Assembly (NCBI GenBank): GCA_031553705.1
Contig: JAVBLD010000020.1
Location: 1 to 26,468 of the forward strand
Direction of reading: 5' to 3'
DNA: 26,468 nt
Source: JAVBLD01 sp031553705
Lineage (GTDB): Bacteria > Bacteroidota > Bacteroidia > Bacteroidales > Marinifilaceae
Below the pieces are notes generated by a model. That model made no database searches. It saw only the letters and a program-made list of their open reading frames with translations, and was not told the DNA's origin. Made by a program: the position numbers and the translations under genes. Below, piece by piece: positions 7,771-17,128 of the stretch. How positions within the stretch are numbered: position 1 is the stretch's first letter; the number at the start of each line of letters is the position of its first letter.

Positions 7771-8934
7771 ATGAAAAAAAACAATATAGAAAAAGCACTC
7801 GAAGGAGTGAAGCTTGCCAATGATTTGATTGATTTAATCCGAAAAAAAGATTTTGACCCGGAACACCGGCCGGAGATTCATCAGTTTTTAGCTGAAAACA
7901 GATATTCGGAAGAACTTTTCAACAAGCTATCCGATATTGATAATTATACCATCGACTTTTCCGGTAGGCACCGTGATATCAAAAGGCTGATCGAAGCAAT
8001 CGAACGAAAACAACGAAGGCGCCGGCTTTTCCGGATAGGTTGGCGCTATGCCGCAGCCATACTGATTATCGCGATAAGTACGCTCCTGCTTATCCACCCC
8101 AATCCCCGCACGAAAATAGTACCGGCCCTCCTACTCTCCTATAAAACGCCGACATTACTCCTGAACGACGGTCATCGCGTGGACCTGACATCCGTTCAGG
8201 GCGATATCAGAACGGAAAGCTATATTATAGGCAACAACAACAGCGAATTATCCTATAAAAATGCCGACACCTTAAAAGCTTCCGGTACAATGGAATACAA
8301 TACGATCATTGTTCCGTCGCAATTCAGATATCATGTCGTCCTTGAAGACGGATCCGAGGTCACTCTCAACGCGAACAGCCAGCTGAAATTTCCAATAAAA
8401 TTCACCGGAAATCGCAGGGAAGTATTTCTCCACGGGGAAGGTTTCTTTAAGGTAAATAAATCTGCCGTCCCGTTTGTCGTAACGACTCCCGACCTGTTTG
8501 TCACTGTATACGGGACCCGGTTTAATATCAATACCAATATAGAAAACATGATCGAGACGGTGCTCCTGTCCGGATCGGTAGGGATAACATCCCACGGGGG
8601 CCATGACCGGGAGATTATGCTGGAACCTTCCGAAGCGTTTATATATAACCGCCGGCTGGGAGAGGGTACGGTAAAAAAAGTAGATACCGGCGATTATATG
8701 GCCTGGACGGATGGATATTTCAGATGCAGGAAAGGAACACTGGAATCCTTTACGGAAAAATTAGCGACATGGTACGGCGTAGAGTTTGAATACAACGATC
8801 CGGCGCTCAAACAGATTACACTGACAGTCTCTCTGGAAATGAAGCTGGATATTCATGATATACTTTCGATAATCGAAAGCGCCGTAGGAGTAAAATTCAC
8901 TAAAACGGAAGGAGGAAAATACACCATCAGATAA
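7771..8934 (+). CDS. FecR-type anti-sigma factor (module 1)
   Basis: A 387-residue protein with a cytoplasmic N-terminal part (about 1-88) ending in a basic cluster (KQRRRRLFR), one membrane helix (about 91-108, WRYAAAILIIAISTLLLI), and a periplasmic part. The FecR domain lies at about 176-272, with VVLEDGSEVTLNANSQLKFP, REVFLHGEGFFKV and TVYGTRFNIN. A C-terminal DUF4974 domain (about 316-384) includes FTEKLATWYGVEFEY. The N-terminal part should hold the sigma factor encoded just upstream, while the periplasmic DUF4974 part is expected to contact the STN domain of the SusC protein encoded next. The start codon is followed by eight A (ATGAAAAAAAAC), and the frame is intact there. Confidence 0.92.
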   Translation: MKKNNIEKALEGVKLANDLIDLIRKKDFDPEHRPEIHQFLAENRYSEELFNKLSDIDNYTIDFSGRHRDIKRLIEAIERKQRRRRLFRIGWRYAAAILIIAISTLLLIHPNPRTKIVPALLLSYKTPTLLLNDGHRVDLTSVQGDIRTESYIIGNNNSELSYKNADTLKASGTMEYNTIIVPSQFRYHVVLEDGSEVTLNANSQLKFPIKFTGNRREVFLHGEGFFKVNKSAVPFVVTTPDLFVTVYGTRFNINTNIENMIETVLLSGSVGITSHGGHDREIMLEPSEAFIYNRRLGEGTVKKVDTGDYMAWTDGYFRCRKGTLESFTEKLATWYGVEFEYNDPALKQITLTVSLEMKLDIHDILSIIESAVGVKFTKTEGGKYTIR

Positions 8935-9010
8935 AAGAATAACAATCATTTATATCATTACTAACGCTACAAAATGTTTATTGTTTGTATAACCTAATCA
9001 AAACAGATTT

Positions 9011-12000
9011 ATGGACCATCTACACATGTTGAAGAATGCGGGTAAAAGAAAGGTCGTCACCTTTATATTTTTACTGACCGGTTTACTGACAAGTGTCTGC
9101 TACGCAAAAGCGAACAGACCGATTCTACACGACACAGACTCCACAGAGGAGACTGTAAGGCAGAAAAAAATTTCATTGAATATTCAAAACAAGCCACTCC
9201 GGGATATTCTTTTCGAAATCCAAAACCAGAGTGGCATCGGCATCGCGTACAGGGACAATGGAGAAACCGACAAAGTGAAAAATATCTCCTTCCGGGCAGA
9301 CGACATCACTGTTGAAGAAGCGTTAGCAACCCTGCTGAAAGATACCGACCTGGATTTCCGGATCTCACAGAACACCATCAACATTGTAAAAAGCCAGTCC
9401 CCGCAAAAAGATGCGCTGACAGGCAAAGTGACCAACAGTAAAGGAGAGCCGTTAGCCGATGTGACCGTATATATCAAAGGAAGCACTGTAGTGACGATCA
9501 CGGACAAGAACGGTATGTTCCGGCTCGATGTCGCAGCCAATGATGTCGTTATTTTTTCGTTTATCGGACTCAAAACACAGGAGATTACCTATAAAGGACA
9601 AAAAAATCTGAACGTCGTTATGGAAGAGGACAAGGTAGCGTTGGAAGATGTCGTGGTCACGGGATACGGCAACATCGACCGGAAAAGTTTCACCGGTTCC
9701 GCCATCCGCGTGACACGGGATGAATTGCTAAAAACCTCTCCGAACAATATACTTCAAAGCTTACAGATATTCGACCCTTCTTTCAAGGTCATGGAAAACA
9801 ACGAGAGAGGATCAGATCCGAACACAATGCCCGAAATATATATCCGAGGACGTTCCGGAATCGTACAAAACGAGCAGCTGCTCTCCGAACAACATCTGAA
9901 GAACAATCCCAATATGCCGACATTTATCCTGGACGGCTATGAAGTAGAAGTAGAAAAGATCTTCGACCTCGACCCAAGCAGGGTGGAGAGCATCACCATA
10001 TTGAAAGACGCCGCTTCCACAGCGATTTATGGCGCCCGGGCAGCCAATGGAGTAGTTGTCATAGAAACAATCAAACCTTCAAAGGGAGAGTTGCGTGTAA
10101 ATTACATTTTTAATGGGAGTGTTACCTTTCCCGACTTGTCGGACTATAATCTGTTGAATGCAAAGGAAAAGGTAGAGTTGGAGAGGCTGGCAGGCGTATT
10201 TGATCCCAAAAACCTGATTCCAAGCGAAGCTATTCTATTGGAACAGAGCTACTACAATAAATTAATGGAGGCAAACCGGGGAGTCAATACCTATTGGTTG
10301 TCAAAACCTTTACAGACCGAGTACAATCACAAACATAACATTTTGATCGAAGGCGGTTCGGACGAATTTATCTTCGGACTCGACCTGAAACTGGGCCGGA
10401 CAAGCGGCGTTATGATCGGTTCAGAACGCAATGCTAATGCTATCGGGTTTTCCATCGCCTATCGCAAAAACAAGATTATGTTCCGGAACTACATCGAATG
10501 GAATAACATTCAATCCCAGGAATCGCCTTTCGGTTCATTCTCTACATACGCGGAGCTAAACCCATACGACACCTATCTGGATGAAAACGGGAATGATATA
10601 CGGGAATTGAAACAGTGGATAGGACATAGCGGAGTAAACATCAACCCGTTATATGATGCGCACCTGAACAGTTATGACCGTACGACATCGAATGAGTTCA
10701 CCAACAATTTCAATCTCAAATGGTTTATATCCGATCAGTTCCATTTTGACTCCCGTATTGCCATTACAAACAGCAGAAGCGAACAAGAGGTATTCAAAGA
10801 TCCCGTCTCCACGGCATTTGACCAGGTCAACGATTATCTTGAAAAAGGTTCCAAATATGTTGCGAATAACAACTCAGTATCCTGGGACGCGAACGCATTC
10901 CTGAGGTATGCAAAACCGGTCGGCAACCATCAGATCAATTTTACAATAGGAGGAAACGCGCGGGAAACCGACCAGTCGACTTCGTCCTACACTTTATTCG
11001 GTTTTCCTTCCGGAATGACCGATGATATCAACTTCGGAGCGACAATTAAAGATAAACCTCAAGGAGCAAGTGACCGGTCGAGAACCATCGGTCTTTTCGG
11101 TATGCTCAACTATACCTATCGTAATATCTACCTGCTGGATTTTTCGGGCCGGTATGACGGGGCGTCACAATTCGGCAATAATTCCAAGTTCGCTCCGTTC
11201 TGGTCTGCCGGCGGAGGAATCAATATCCATAATTATACCTACATACAACAACACTGCCCATGGATAAACAACCTGAAAATCAGGAGCAACTACGGACAGG
11301 TGGGCAACGCTAATTTTGCACAGAGTCTGTCCAAAAGTACTTACAATTACAATTTCGAACAATGGTATGCTTTCGGTATCGGAGCCACTATGATCACATT
11401 GGGCAATCCGGATCTGGAATGGGAAAAGACCAGAACCTTAGATATCGGGGCCGACATAGCGTTATTCAATCGTTTTATGTTCTCGGCAACCTATTATAAT
11501 AAAAAGACGATTGACCTGATCGGAGATATTACATTGCCTATCTCCACCGGTTTTACCTCTTTTAAAAGCAACCTGGGTGAAATCGTCAATGAGGGATACG
11601 AGCTGAACGCTCGCTACAACACAAGAGCAAAACAGAATTACAATGTAAGTTTCTATCTTACCCTGGCGCATAATACCAATAAATTTGTCAAGATCTATAA
11701 TACCTTAAGAGAGTACAACCTTCAGGTAGAAAAGTACTATCGCGAACACCGGGGAATAAACAAGCCGTTGATGAAGTACTATGAAGGAGCGTCCCAGACC
11801 GCCATTTATACGATGAAATCCCTGGGGATCAATCCGGCCGACGGAAAAGAGATCTTTCAGAAAAAAGACGGAACCCCTACTTACGAATGGGATGCATCGG
11901 AACATGTGATTACGGGGGATACGGAGCCCGACATCCGGGGAGCTTTCGGATTTAACATCAACTATAAAGCATGGTTCGTATTTACCGGATTCCTGTACGA

Positions 12001-12379
12001 ATATGGCGGTAGGTTATACAACTCCACGTTAGTGGATAAAGTAGAAAATGCCAATGTCTATAAAAATGTGGACCGGCGTGTATTTTCCGACAGATGGCAA
12101 AAACCGGGCGATCACACATGGCTGAAAGACATTAAGGATTGGAATACGAGGACACAGGTAACATCCCGTTTTGTACAAAAAAACAACTATATCTCGATCA
12201 ACTCCATCACAGTCGGTTATACGGTACCACGTACATTGCTGACCAGGTTCTATCTGGAAAACTGCAAAGTGCAAATGACAATGAACGATCTCGGACGTAT
12301 ATCTACGATCAAAAGAGAACGGGGAACCTCCTATCCTTTCGCAAGAACGGTCAATTTATCGCTAAACCTGAGTTTTTAA
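9011..12379 (+). CDS. SusC/RagA-family TonB-dependent receptor with STN domain (module 1)
   Basis: 1122 residues. A signal peptide with a long positive start (about 1-34) is followed by an STN (secretin/TonB short N-terminal) domain at about 53-127 (ISLNIQNKPLRDILFEIQNQ to NTINIV), a carboxypeptidase-regulatory-like domain at about 135-208 (GKVTNSKGEPLADVTVYIKG, VIFSFIGLKT), the SusC junction LEDVVVTGYG (211-220), a plug domain at about 221-355 (RVESITILKDAASTAIYGAR, ANGVVVIETI) and a 22-strand-type barrel ending in the outer-membrane signature NLSLNLSF. It should import a ligand from the SusD side with TonB energy. The STN domain is the part used by regulatory transducers to signal to FecR. 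The susD start follows 17 bases after its stop. The ligand is unknown. Confidence 0.95.
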   Translation: MDHLHMLKNAGKRKVVTFIFLLTGLLTSVCYAKANRPILHDTDSTEETVRQKKISLNIQNKPLRDILFEIQNQSGIGIAYRDNGETDKVKNISFRADDITVEEALATLLKDTDLDFRISQNTINIVKSQSPQKDALTGKVTNSKGEPLADVTVYIKGSTVVTITDKNGMFRLDVAANDVVIFSFIGLKTQEITYKGQKNLNVVMEEDKVALEDVVVTGYGNIDRKSFTGSAIRVTRDELLKTSPNNILQSLQIFDPSFKVMENNERGSDPNTMPEIYIRGRSGIVQNEQLLSEQHLKNNPNMPTFILDGYEVEVEKIFDLDPSRVESITILKDAASTAIYGARAANGVVVIETIKPSKGELRVNYIFNGSVTFPDLSDYNLLNAKEKVELERLAGVFDPKNLIPSEAILLEQSYYNKLMEANRGVNTYWLSKPLQTEYNHKHNILIEGGSDEFIFGLDLKLGRTSGVMIGSERNANAIGFSIAYRKNKIMFRNYIEWNNIQSQESPFGSFSTYAELNPYDTYLDENGNDIRELKQWIGHSGVNINPLYDAHLNSYDRTTSNEFTNNFNLKWFISDQFHFDSRIAITNSRSEQEVFKDPVSTAFDQVNDYLEKGSKYVANNNSVSWDANAFLRYAKPVGNHQINFTIGGNARETDQSTSSYTLFGFPSGMTDDINFGATIKDKPQGASDRSRTIGLFGMLNYTYRNIYLLDFSGRYDGASQFGNNSKFAPFWSAGGGINIHNYTYIQQHCPWINNLKIRSNYGQVGNANFAQSLSKSTYNYNFEQWYAFGIGATMITLGNPDLEWEKTRTLDIGADIALFNRFMFSATYYNKKTIDLIGDITLPISTGFTSFKSNLGEIVNEGYELNARYNTRAKQNYNVSFYLTLAHNTNKFVKIYNTLREYNLQVEKYYREHRGINKPLMKYYEGASQTAIYTMKSLGINPADGKEIFQKKDGTPTYEWDASEHVITGDTEPDIRGAFGFNINYKAWFVFTGFLYEYGGRLYNSTLVDKVENANVYKNVDRRVFSDRWQKPGDHTWLKDIKDWNTRTQVTSRFVQKNNYISINSITVGYTVPRTLLTRFYLENCKVQMTMNDLGRISTIKRERGTSYPFARTVNLSLNLSF

Positions 12380-12396
12380 ATTTAATTGTTACGACT

Positions 12397-13806
12397 ATGA
12401 TCAGAAAAGCAACTATATATACGTTCATCTCGGCAGCCTTGACCCTGTCCGGCTGCAGCGATTGGCTGACATTAAATCCGAAATCGGAAATCGGCACTGA
12501 TGCCCTGTTTAAGAACCCCGAAGGATTTACTATTGCATTGAACGGAATTTATACAAACCTCTCTTCTCCGACGCTTTATGGAAAGGAGCTAAAATTCCAG
12601 TTCGTCGATATCATTGCACGATGTTACGATCTAAGTACCTCTGCCAATGAAAAACTGGAGAATTACGATTATGTCTCGAACGGTGCGGAAGGTACTATCG
12701 CCTCCGTCTGGACATTGGCCTATAATTCGATTGCAAACTGCAACTCGATCCTGGAACAGGCAGCATCAAAAAAACCTGATTTCTTTAAAGATCATGAAAA
12801 AAATATGATCGAAGGAGAAGCGCTATCCCTACGGGCCCTGCTTTATTTCGACCTGCTTCGCCTGTTTGCTCCGGCACCTGCCGTGAAAGACGAAGAGGCA
12901 ATCCCATATTACGACAGACTGTCGAACGCGCCCATGCCCTACCGGAAAACAAGTGAAATACTTGGATGGATCATTACCGATCTGCAACGAAGCAAGACAT
13001 TGCAAAAAGGATTCGATACATCAACAGAAGCTCAAAGCCTGTTTGCCAATCTTCACTCGCGGTTCGGTTATGCAAAAGGTTTTTACGGAAACGGGAGAAG
13101 AGGGCTCCGGATGGGCTATTACGCCACGACAGCCCTGTTGGCTAAAGTAGCGCAATACGCCGGGGAAACAACACTAGCGCTGGAAAATGCCCGCGAACTG
13201 GTCGAAGCAAGTACAATGCTTGACCTCACATCGGCTACTATTATTGAAAATAATACATACGACCGGCTGTTATTAGATGATATCATATTTGCCCTCTACA
13301 ATAAAGATTTTGAAGAGAAATTTAACGATTACGATCTGATGGTCGCTAATGTAGACGGAATGTTCGGTACGGATAACAATGATTTTCGCAAAAAATGCTA
13401 TCTGACCAACGCAGGGGAAAAGATGCAGTTGGCAAAGTATATCATCACTGAAAACAACGACCGGGAGAGAGCCGTCTCTATCATCCCGATGTTCCGGCTA
13501 AGCGAAATGTATCATATTATGATCGAATCGCTTTTCGACAGCGCTCCCGATCAGGCTACAGCTCTTTTTAATACATTACGAACAAAACGGGGTTGCAAAA
13601 CGCCGTTACCGGCCATCTCTTCAAAAAGCGAACTATTGAACCATTTAGTCAATGACGCCCGCCGGGAGTTTATCGGCGAAGGCCAGCTTTTCTTCTTGTA
13701 TAAGCGACTAAACCGGCCGGTTATCGATGAAAGAAGGGGAAACCAAACATTGACCGATAAGTTTATCATTCCGGTACCGAAACGGGAAACTTCTATGTCT
13801 AACTAA
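12397..13806 (+). CDS. SusD/RagB-family surface lipoprotein (module 1)
   Basis: The ATG at 12397 is chosen because it gives a lipoprotein signal peptide with lipobox LSGC (Cys20); the open frame extends back into susC, but without a start that makes sense. The 469-residue product has the usual SusD landmarks: SDWLTLNPKSEIG after the Cys, LNGIYTNLSS, IEGEALSLRALLYFDLLRLF in the TPR-like part, and the C-terminal LLNHLVNDARREFIGEG with FLYKRLNR. SusD proteins sit on the outer membrane as a hinged lid over the SusC barrel and help capture the ligand. The gene follows susC by 17 bases and precedes the DUF4843 gene by 13, so all are surely one transcript. No aromatic sugar-binding platform can be asserted from sequence alone. 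Confidence 0.95.
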   Translation: MIRKATIYTFISAALTLSGCSDWLTLNPKSEIGTDALFKNPEGFTIALNGIYTNLSSPTLYGKELKFQFVDIIARCYDLSTSANEKLENYDYVSNGAEGTIASVWTLAYNSIANCNSILEQAASKKPDFFKDHEKNMIEGEALSLRALLYFDLLRLFAPAPAVKDEEAIPYYDRLSNAPMPYRKTSEILGWIITDLQRSKTLQKGFDTSTEAQSLFANLHSRFGYAKGFYGNGRRGLRMGYYATTALLAKVAQYAGETTLALENARELVEASTMLDLTSATIIENNTYDRLLLDDIIFALYNKDFEEKFNDYDLMVANVDGMFGTDNNDFRKKCYLTNAGEKMQLAKYIITENNDRERAVSIIPMFRLSEMYHIMIESLFDSAPDQATALFNTLRTKRGCKTPLPAISSKSELLNHLVNDARREFIGEGQLFFLYKRLNRPVIDERRGNQTLTDKFIIPVPKRETSMSN

Positions 13807-13819
13807 TTCATATCATGTT

Positions 13820-14512
13820 ATGAAGACAATATATACCCTATTTATTGCCCTTCTGTTATTAGCAGGATGCCATACGGAAGAGATCGAAAAATACAACCAT
13901 GTAAACTATATCTACCTGGCCAATTTAAATGAAAGCATGCTGGAGTACTCCTTTTCATTCCATCCGGGGAAAAACTCCGACACCATTCCGATCGTGATAA
14001 AACTGATCGGAGACATCAGCGATCATGACCGTCCGATTTCATTGGTTGTCGAAGCCTCTAAAACAACGGCTCTGGAAACGGACTATACCCTGCCCGAACA
14101 TATTGTTTTGCGGGCCGGACATTTTACCGACACCATTCCTTTTGTCCTGCACAAAACGGCTCGGTTGCAAGCGAATAAATACACGATCCGGCTGGAGATA
14201 AAAGACAGCGAGCTGCTAAAACGAGGCCCCGCATCCAACCGCTATATTGATATCCGCTTTTCCGATATGATCTCCCGGCCGGTTTGGTGGAACGACGAGA
14301 TGGTGAATAACTGGCTGGGAACCTATTCCGACATAAAATACCGGCTCTTTATCGAAGCGACAGGCATTGTAGATATGACAGGACTGACGGACAGCGAAGT
14401 AAGAGCCTATGCCGTCATGTTTAGGGACTTCCTGGATAAAAGCAAGGAGCAAGGCCATAAATATGAAGACGAAAACGGAGTAGTTACGGTTCCTGTCAGA
14501 TTGTTCAGTTAA
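13820..14512 (+). CDS. DUF4843-type surface lipoprotein (module 1)
   Basis: 230 residues with a lipoprotein signal peptide (LLLLAGC, Cys17). The body fits the DUF4843 pattern often encoded right after susD: VNYIYLANLNESMLEYSFSF near the start, SDTIPIVIKLIGDISDHDRP, SLVVEASKTTALETDYTLP, HFTDTIPFVLHKTARLQAN, then RPVWWNDEMVNNWLGTYSDI. It is predicted to be a beta-rich outer-membrane lipoprotein that joins the SusC/SusD complex. From memory, a B. thetaiotaomicron SusCD complex (BT2261-2264) contains two extra lipoproteins and carries bound peptides; this gene and the next would be the equivalents, though I cannot verify homology here. Function of the domain itself is not established. Confidence 0.85.
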   Translation: MKTIYTLFIALLLLAGCHTEEIEKYNHVNYIYLANLNESMLEYSFSFHPGKNSDTIPIVIKLIGDISDHDRPISLVVEASKTTALETDYTLPEHIVLRAGHFTDTIPFVLHKTARLQANKYTIRLEIKDSELLKRGPASNRYIDIRFSDMISRPVWWNDEMVNNWLGTYSDIKYRLFIEATGIVDMTGLTDSEVRAYAVMFRDFLDKSKEQGHKYEDENGVVTVPVRLFS

Positions 14513-14586
14513 ATACGACAATATACCTTATGGAATGATAGTTCAAGAACACTCCATACGATCATGAAACATAAAATGATATACAC

Positions 14587-16080
14587 ATGAAAACAACAAT
14601 TTTATATCTGACCGTCGGTATTTTATTCTCTTTTATCTCCTGCTATGAGGATAAAGGGAATTATACATACGAACCCATAAACGGCATTACTATTGATTTG
14701 GAAAACAACGGATTCCTGGATCAGTATGCTTATGACACATTAGATATCCGGCCCCAATTGACTTTTACCGGGAAACCGGAAAATAACCTCAGCTTCACCT
14801 GGTATTGCAATAATGAGGAGATCAGCCATGACCAGGATCTTAATTATCCCGTAAGCAACTTGAAAGGAGGCCGTCCTTATATCAAACTTAAGATAGTCAA
14901 CAACCGGGATCAATCGACTTTTTTCGCCGGCTTTTATGTAGAGATTATTCCCGATTATATGACTGGATGGGTTATCCTGACTAAAAAAGAGAACCGGTCC
15001 ATCCTCTCATTTATCAATCCGTTTACCTATTCGGTCACTGCCGATTTTTATACTTCGTTTGCACAGGCGGAACTGGGACCGAATGCCGTCGAAATTAAAG
15101 AACACTGGCCGTTTAATGCCATGGCCATCGGCAATGTTCTGGTTGTCCGGAATGAGGCGGACGGAAATATCGAGATTGACGGTATTAAACTGAATCCGCT
15201 GTACTATACCAATGACTTTTTCCTGGCGAAAAAGGTGCCGACTGATTTCCGTCCGGTAGGTGAATACTATATGTGGGACTACAGTTTTATCTTAGACGAC
15301 AATCATAACCTTTACCAGCGAAAATTCAACGATAACACTCAATTCCAATCGGGAGTATATACAAACAAACCGATGTTCTTTCCTAACGGGGTCAAGTTCG
15401 ACCGCGGATGGGCAGGGCCATGGTTCAGCGGCCTGACGCTCTTCTACGACAAAACGAAAGGATGTCTCTATGTCGGCAGTGATTTCGGTTCGGTATTGCC
15501 AGTATCATTTGTAAACGCATTCCCAGGAATGCCCGGAAACTACACGTTTATCGACAATATGGACAAAGAATTGGTATATGTAGGCAATATCAAACAGGGA
15601 AGATTTGCCTCGCCCTTTGTGCTTTTATATAAGGACGGCAATAGTACATACCATATACAGCAAGTCCAGGTTGTCCATACAGGAGCATTTTGCCAGGTTA
15701 TCCATATGGGTGAAAAGCCTATCGGCAATGAATACACAAACGCTCAAACCCTATTTTGCCAGTTAGAGCGGAAACAGGACTATCTCTTTTTCTCCGGAGG
15801 AGATAACAATAAAACATTATACCTGTATGAGCACTCCACATCCGCATGCAATTCATATTACACATTCGACTCTCCGATTAAGACGCTGTCGGCAGACTTG
15901 AGCAACGGTAATAATAATATTATGATGGTTGGATTGGAAAACGGGGATATCTATTTTATCGGCATCTCCTACCAGAATATGACGCAACCGGATACCCGCT
16001 TCCTGAAAAAAGTCGAGCTGGGAGAAGGTATTCCGGTCAGCACATTCTTTAAATGCGGTTATCAATATACCCAGTTCTAA
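14587..16080 (+). CDS. PKD-like family lipoprotein (module 1)
   Basis: 497 residues with a lipoprotein signal peptide ending FSFISC (Cys19), followed by YEDKGNYTYEPINGI, the usual opening of PKD-like family lipoproteins next to DUF4843. Residues about 32-125 form a PKD/Ig-like sandwich (LDIRPQLTFTGKPENNLSFT, then WYCNNEEIS, PYIKLKIVNNRDQSTFFAGF). The rest, from TGWVILTKKENRSILSFINP onward, has repeated beta motifs that may fold as a propeller-like domain (for example YVGSDFGSVLPVSF, DYLFFSGGDNNKTLYLYEHS, MMVGLENGDIYFIG). It probably belongs to the surface complex with SusC, SusD and the DUF4843 protein. It is 74 bases after the DUF4843 gene and is the last gene before a strong hairpin. Confidence 0.88.
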   Translation: MKTTILYLTVGILFSFISCYEDKGNYTYEPINGITIDLENNGFLDQYAYDTLDIRPQLTFTGKPENNLSFTWYCNNEEISHDQDLNYPVSNLKGGRPYIKLKIVNNRDQSTFFAGFYVEIIPDYMTGWVILTKKENRSILSFINPFTYSVTADFYTSFAQAELGPNAVEIKEHWPFNAMAIGNVLVVRNEADGNIEIDGIKLNPLYYTNDFFLAKKVPTDFRPVGEYYMWDYSFILDDNHNLYQRKFNDNTQFQSGVYTNKPMFFPNGVKFDRGWAGPWFSGLTLFYDKTKGCLYVGSDFGSVLPVSFVNAFPGMPGNYTFIDNMDKELVYVGNIKQGRFASPFVLLYKDGNSTYHIQQVQVVHTGAFCQVIHMGEKPIGNEYTNAQTLFCQLERKQDYLFFSGGDNNKTLYLYEHSTSACNSYYTFDSPIKTLSADLSNGNNNIMMVGLENGDIYFIGISYQNMTQPDTRFLKKVELGEGIPVSTFFKCGYQYTQF

Positions 16081-16112
16081 TTGATAAATATACAATTAAA
16101 CCACGTGTTATC

Positions 16113-16148
16113 TAACGTGAGTAATCATTTTGACGATTACTCACGTTA
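16113..16148 (+). terminator. Strong hairpin after the lipoprotein genes
   Basis: TAACGTGAGTAATC at 16113-16126 and GATTACTCACGTTA at 16135-16148 are perfect reverse complements (14 pairs, 8-base loop). A T run (ATTTTTAT) follows about eight bases later, not directly, so it may be a terminator that lets part of the transcript through, an RNA 3'-end protector, or a dyad for a binding protein. It divides the surface-complex genes from the ABC genes. Confidence 0.6.
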
Positions 16149-16180
16149 ATACACCATTTTTATCGTCATAACAAAAAACT

Positions 16181-17128
16181 ATGGAAGAACCTATTGTAAA
16201 AGTAGAACATTTATCTCACCGTTATAGTGTTCAATGGGCAGTTCGTGATGTCAATTTCCGGATTCCGTCCAGGGGCATCTATGGACTATTGGGATCTAAC
16301 GGTGCAGGCAAATCAACCATGATGAATATTATTTGCGGTGTGCTCAAGCAGACGGAAGGAAATGTTTTTATCAAAGGCATCAATACTAAAACCGATCCTA
16401 TTGCGGCCAAGAAGCAACTCGGCTTTCTCCCTCAACGGCCGCCGTTACATATAGATTTGACCGTAGAGGAGTACCTCACCCATTGCGCAGGATTACGGTT
16501 GGTTACGGTCGACAAGGTTTCTCCCGCCGTAGAAGCGGCAATGGAGAAATGTAAGATATCCCATTTCCGTACACGCCTGATCCGCAATCTCTCAGGAGGC
16601 TACCAGCAACGCGTGGGAATCGCCCAGGCGATCATCCATAATCCGGAGTTGATCATATTCGATGAGCCGACCAATGGACTGGACCCGAACCAGATCATGG
16701 AGATTCGCCATTTAATCAAGGAAATTGCCGAGGACCGGACGATTATCCTTTCCACTCATATTCTTTCCGAAGTGCAGGCCGTATGCGACCATATTTTAAT
16801 GCTGGAAGAGGGAAGCATGGTATTTTCCGGAAGCGTCGATGAGTTTGACAATTATATCACTCCCGATACTATTTTTGTCTCCCTACTTACAATGCCCGGA
16901 ACAGATGAATTGTTAAAAATCCCCGGCGCCCTTCATGCCGAAGAACTGGGAGGAACAAAGTATAGGATCACTGCTTCCGACACAGCCGGCTTAATCGACC
17001 GAATTGTTACAACCAGCGTTCATAAAGAGTGGCATCTCAACGAGATCCGTCTGGAAAAAAGCTCTCCGGATATGATTTTCGCCCAATTGTCTAAAAATAC
17101 AACTTCCACCTCAACGATAAAACAATGA
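16181..17128 (+). CDS. ABC transporter ATP-binding protein, GldA-like (module 1)
   Basis: 315 residues with all ABC ATPase motifs: Walker A GSNGAGKST (38-46), Q-loop Gln85 (FLPQRPP), signature LSGGYQQ (137-143), Walker B LIIFDEP (157-163), D-loop GLDPNQ and the switch His193 in STHILSE. The C-terminal 80-90 residues are the poorly conserved extension common in ABC-2 type ATPases. It is the energising subunit for the membrane protein encoded next; the two genes overlap by four bases (ATGA). The nearest described relatives are GldA of gliding bacteria and the ATPases of ABC-2 exporters. Its place behind a SusC/SusD/lipoprotein set is the interesting point; direction of transport and substrate are unknown. 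Confidence 0.93.
   Translation: MEEPIVKVEHLSHRYSVQWAVRDVNFRIPSRGIYGLLGSNGAGKSTMMNIICGVLKQTEGNVFIKGINTKTDPIAAKKQLGFLPQRPPLHIDLTVEEYLTHCAGLRLVTVDKVSPAVEAAMEKCKISHFRTRLIRNLSGGYQQRVGIAQAIIHNPELIIFDEPTNGLDPNQIMEIRHLIKEIAEDRTIILSTHILSEVQAVCDHILMLEEGSMVFSGSVDEFDNYITPDTIFVSLLTMPGTDELLKIPGALHAEELGGTKYRITASDTAGLIDRIVTTSVHKEWHLNEIRLEKSSPDMIFAQLSKNTTSTSTIKQ

Noticed and set aside
12139..12396. N-terminal extension of the SusD frame back into susC
   Set aside because: The extension overlaps the susC C-terminus in another frame; ATG 12397 gives a proper lipoprotein signal peptide with LSGC and a normal SusD length.
14564..14590. Eight-codon leader frame (MKHKMIYT) whose stop overlaps the ATG of the PKD-like gene
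   Set aside because: Too short to tell from chance, and no attenuator-like hairpin or codon bias accompanies it.
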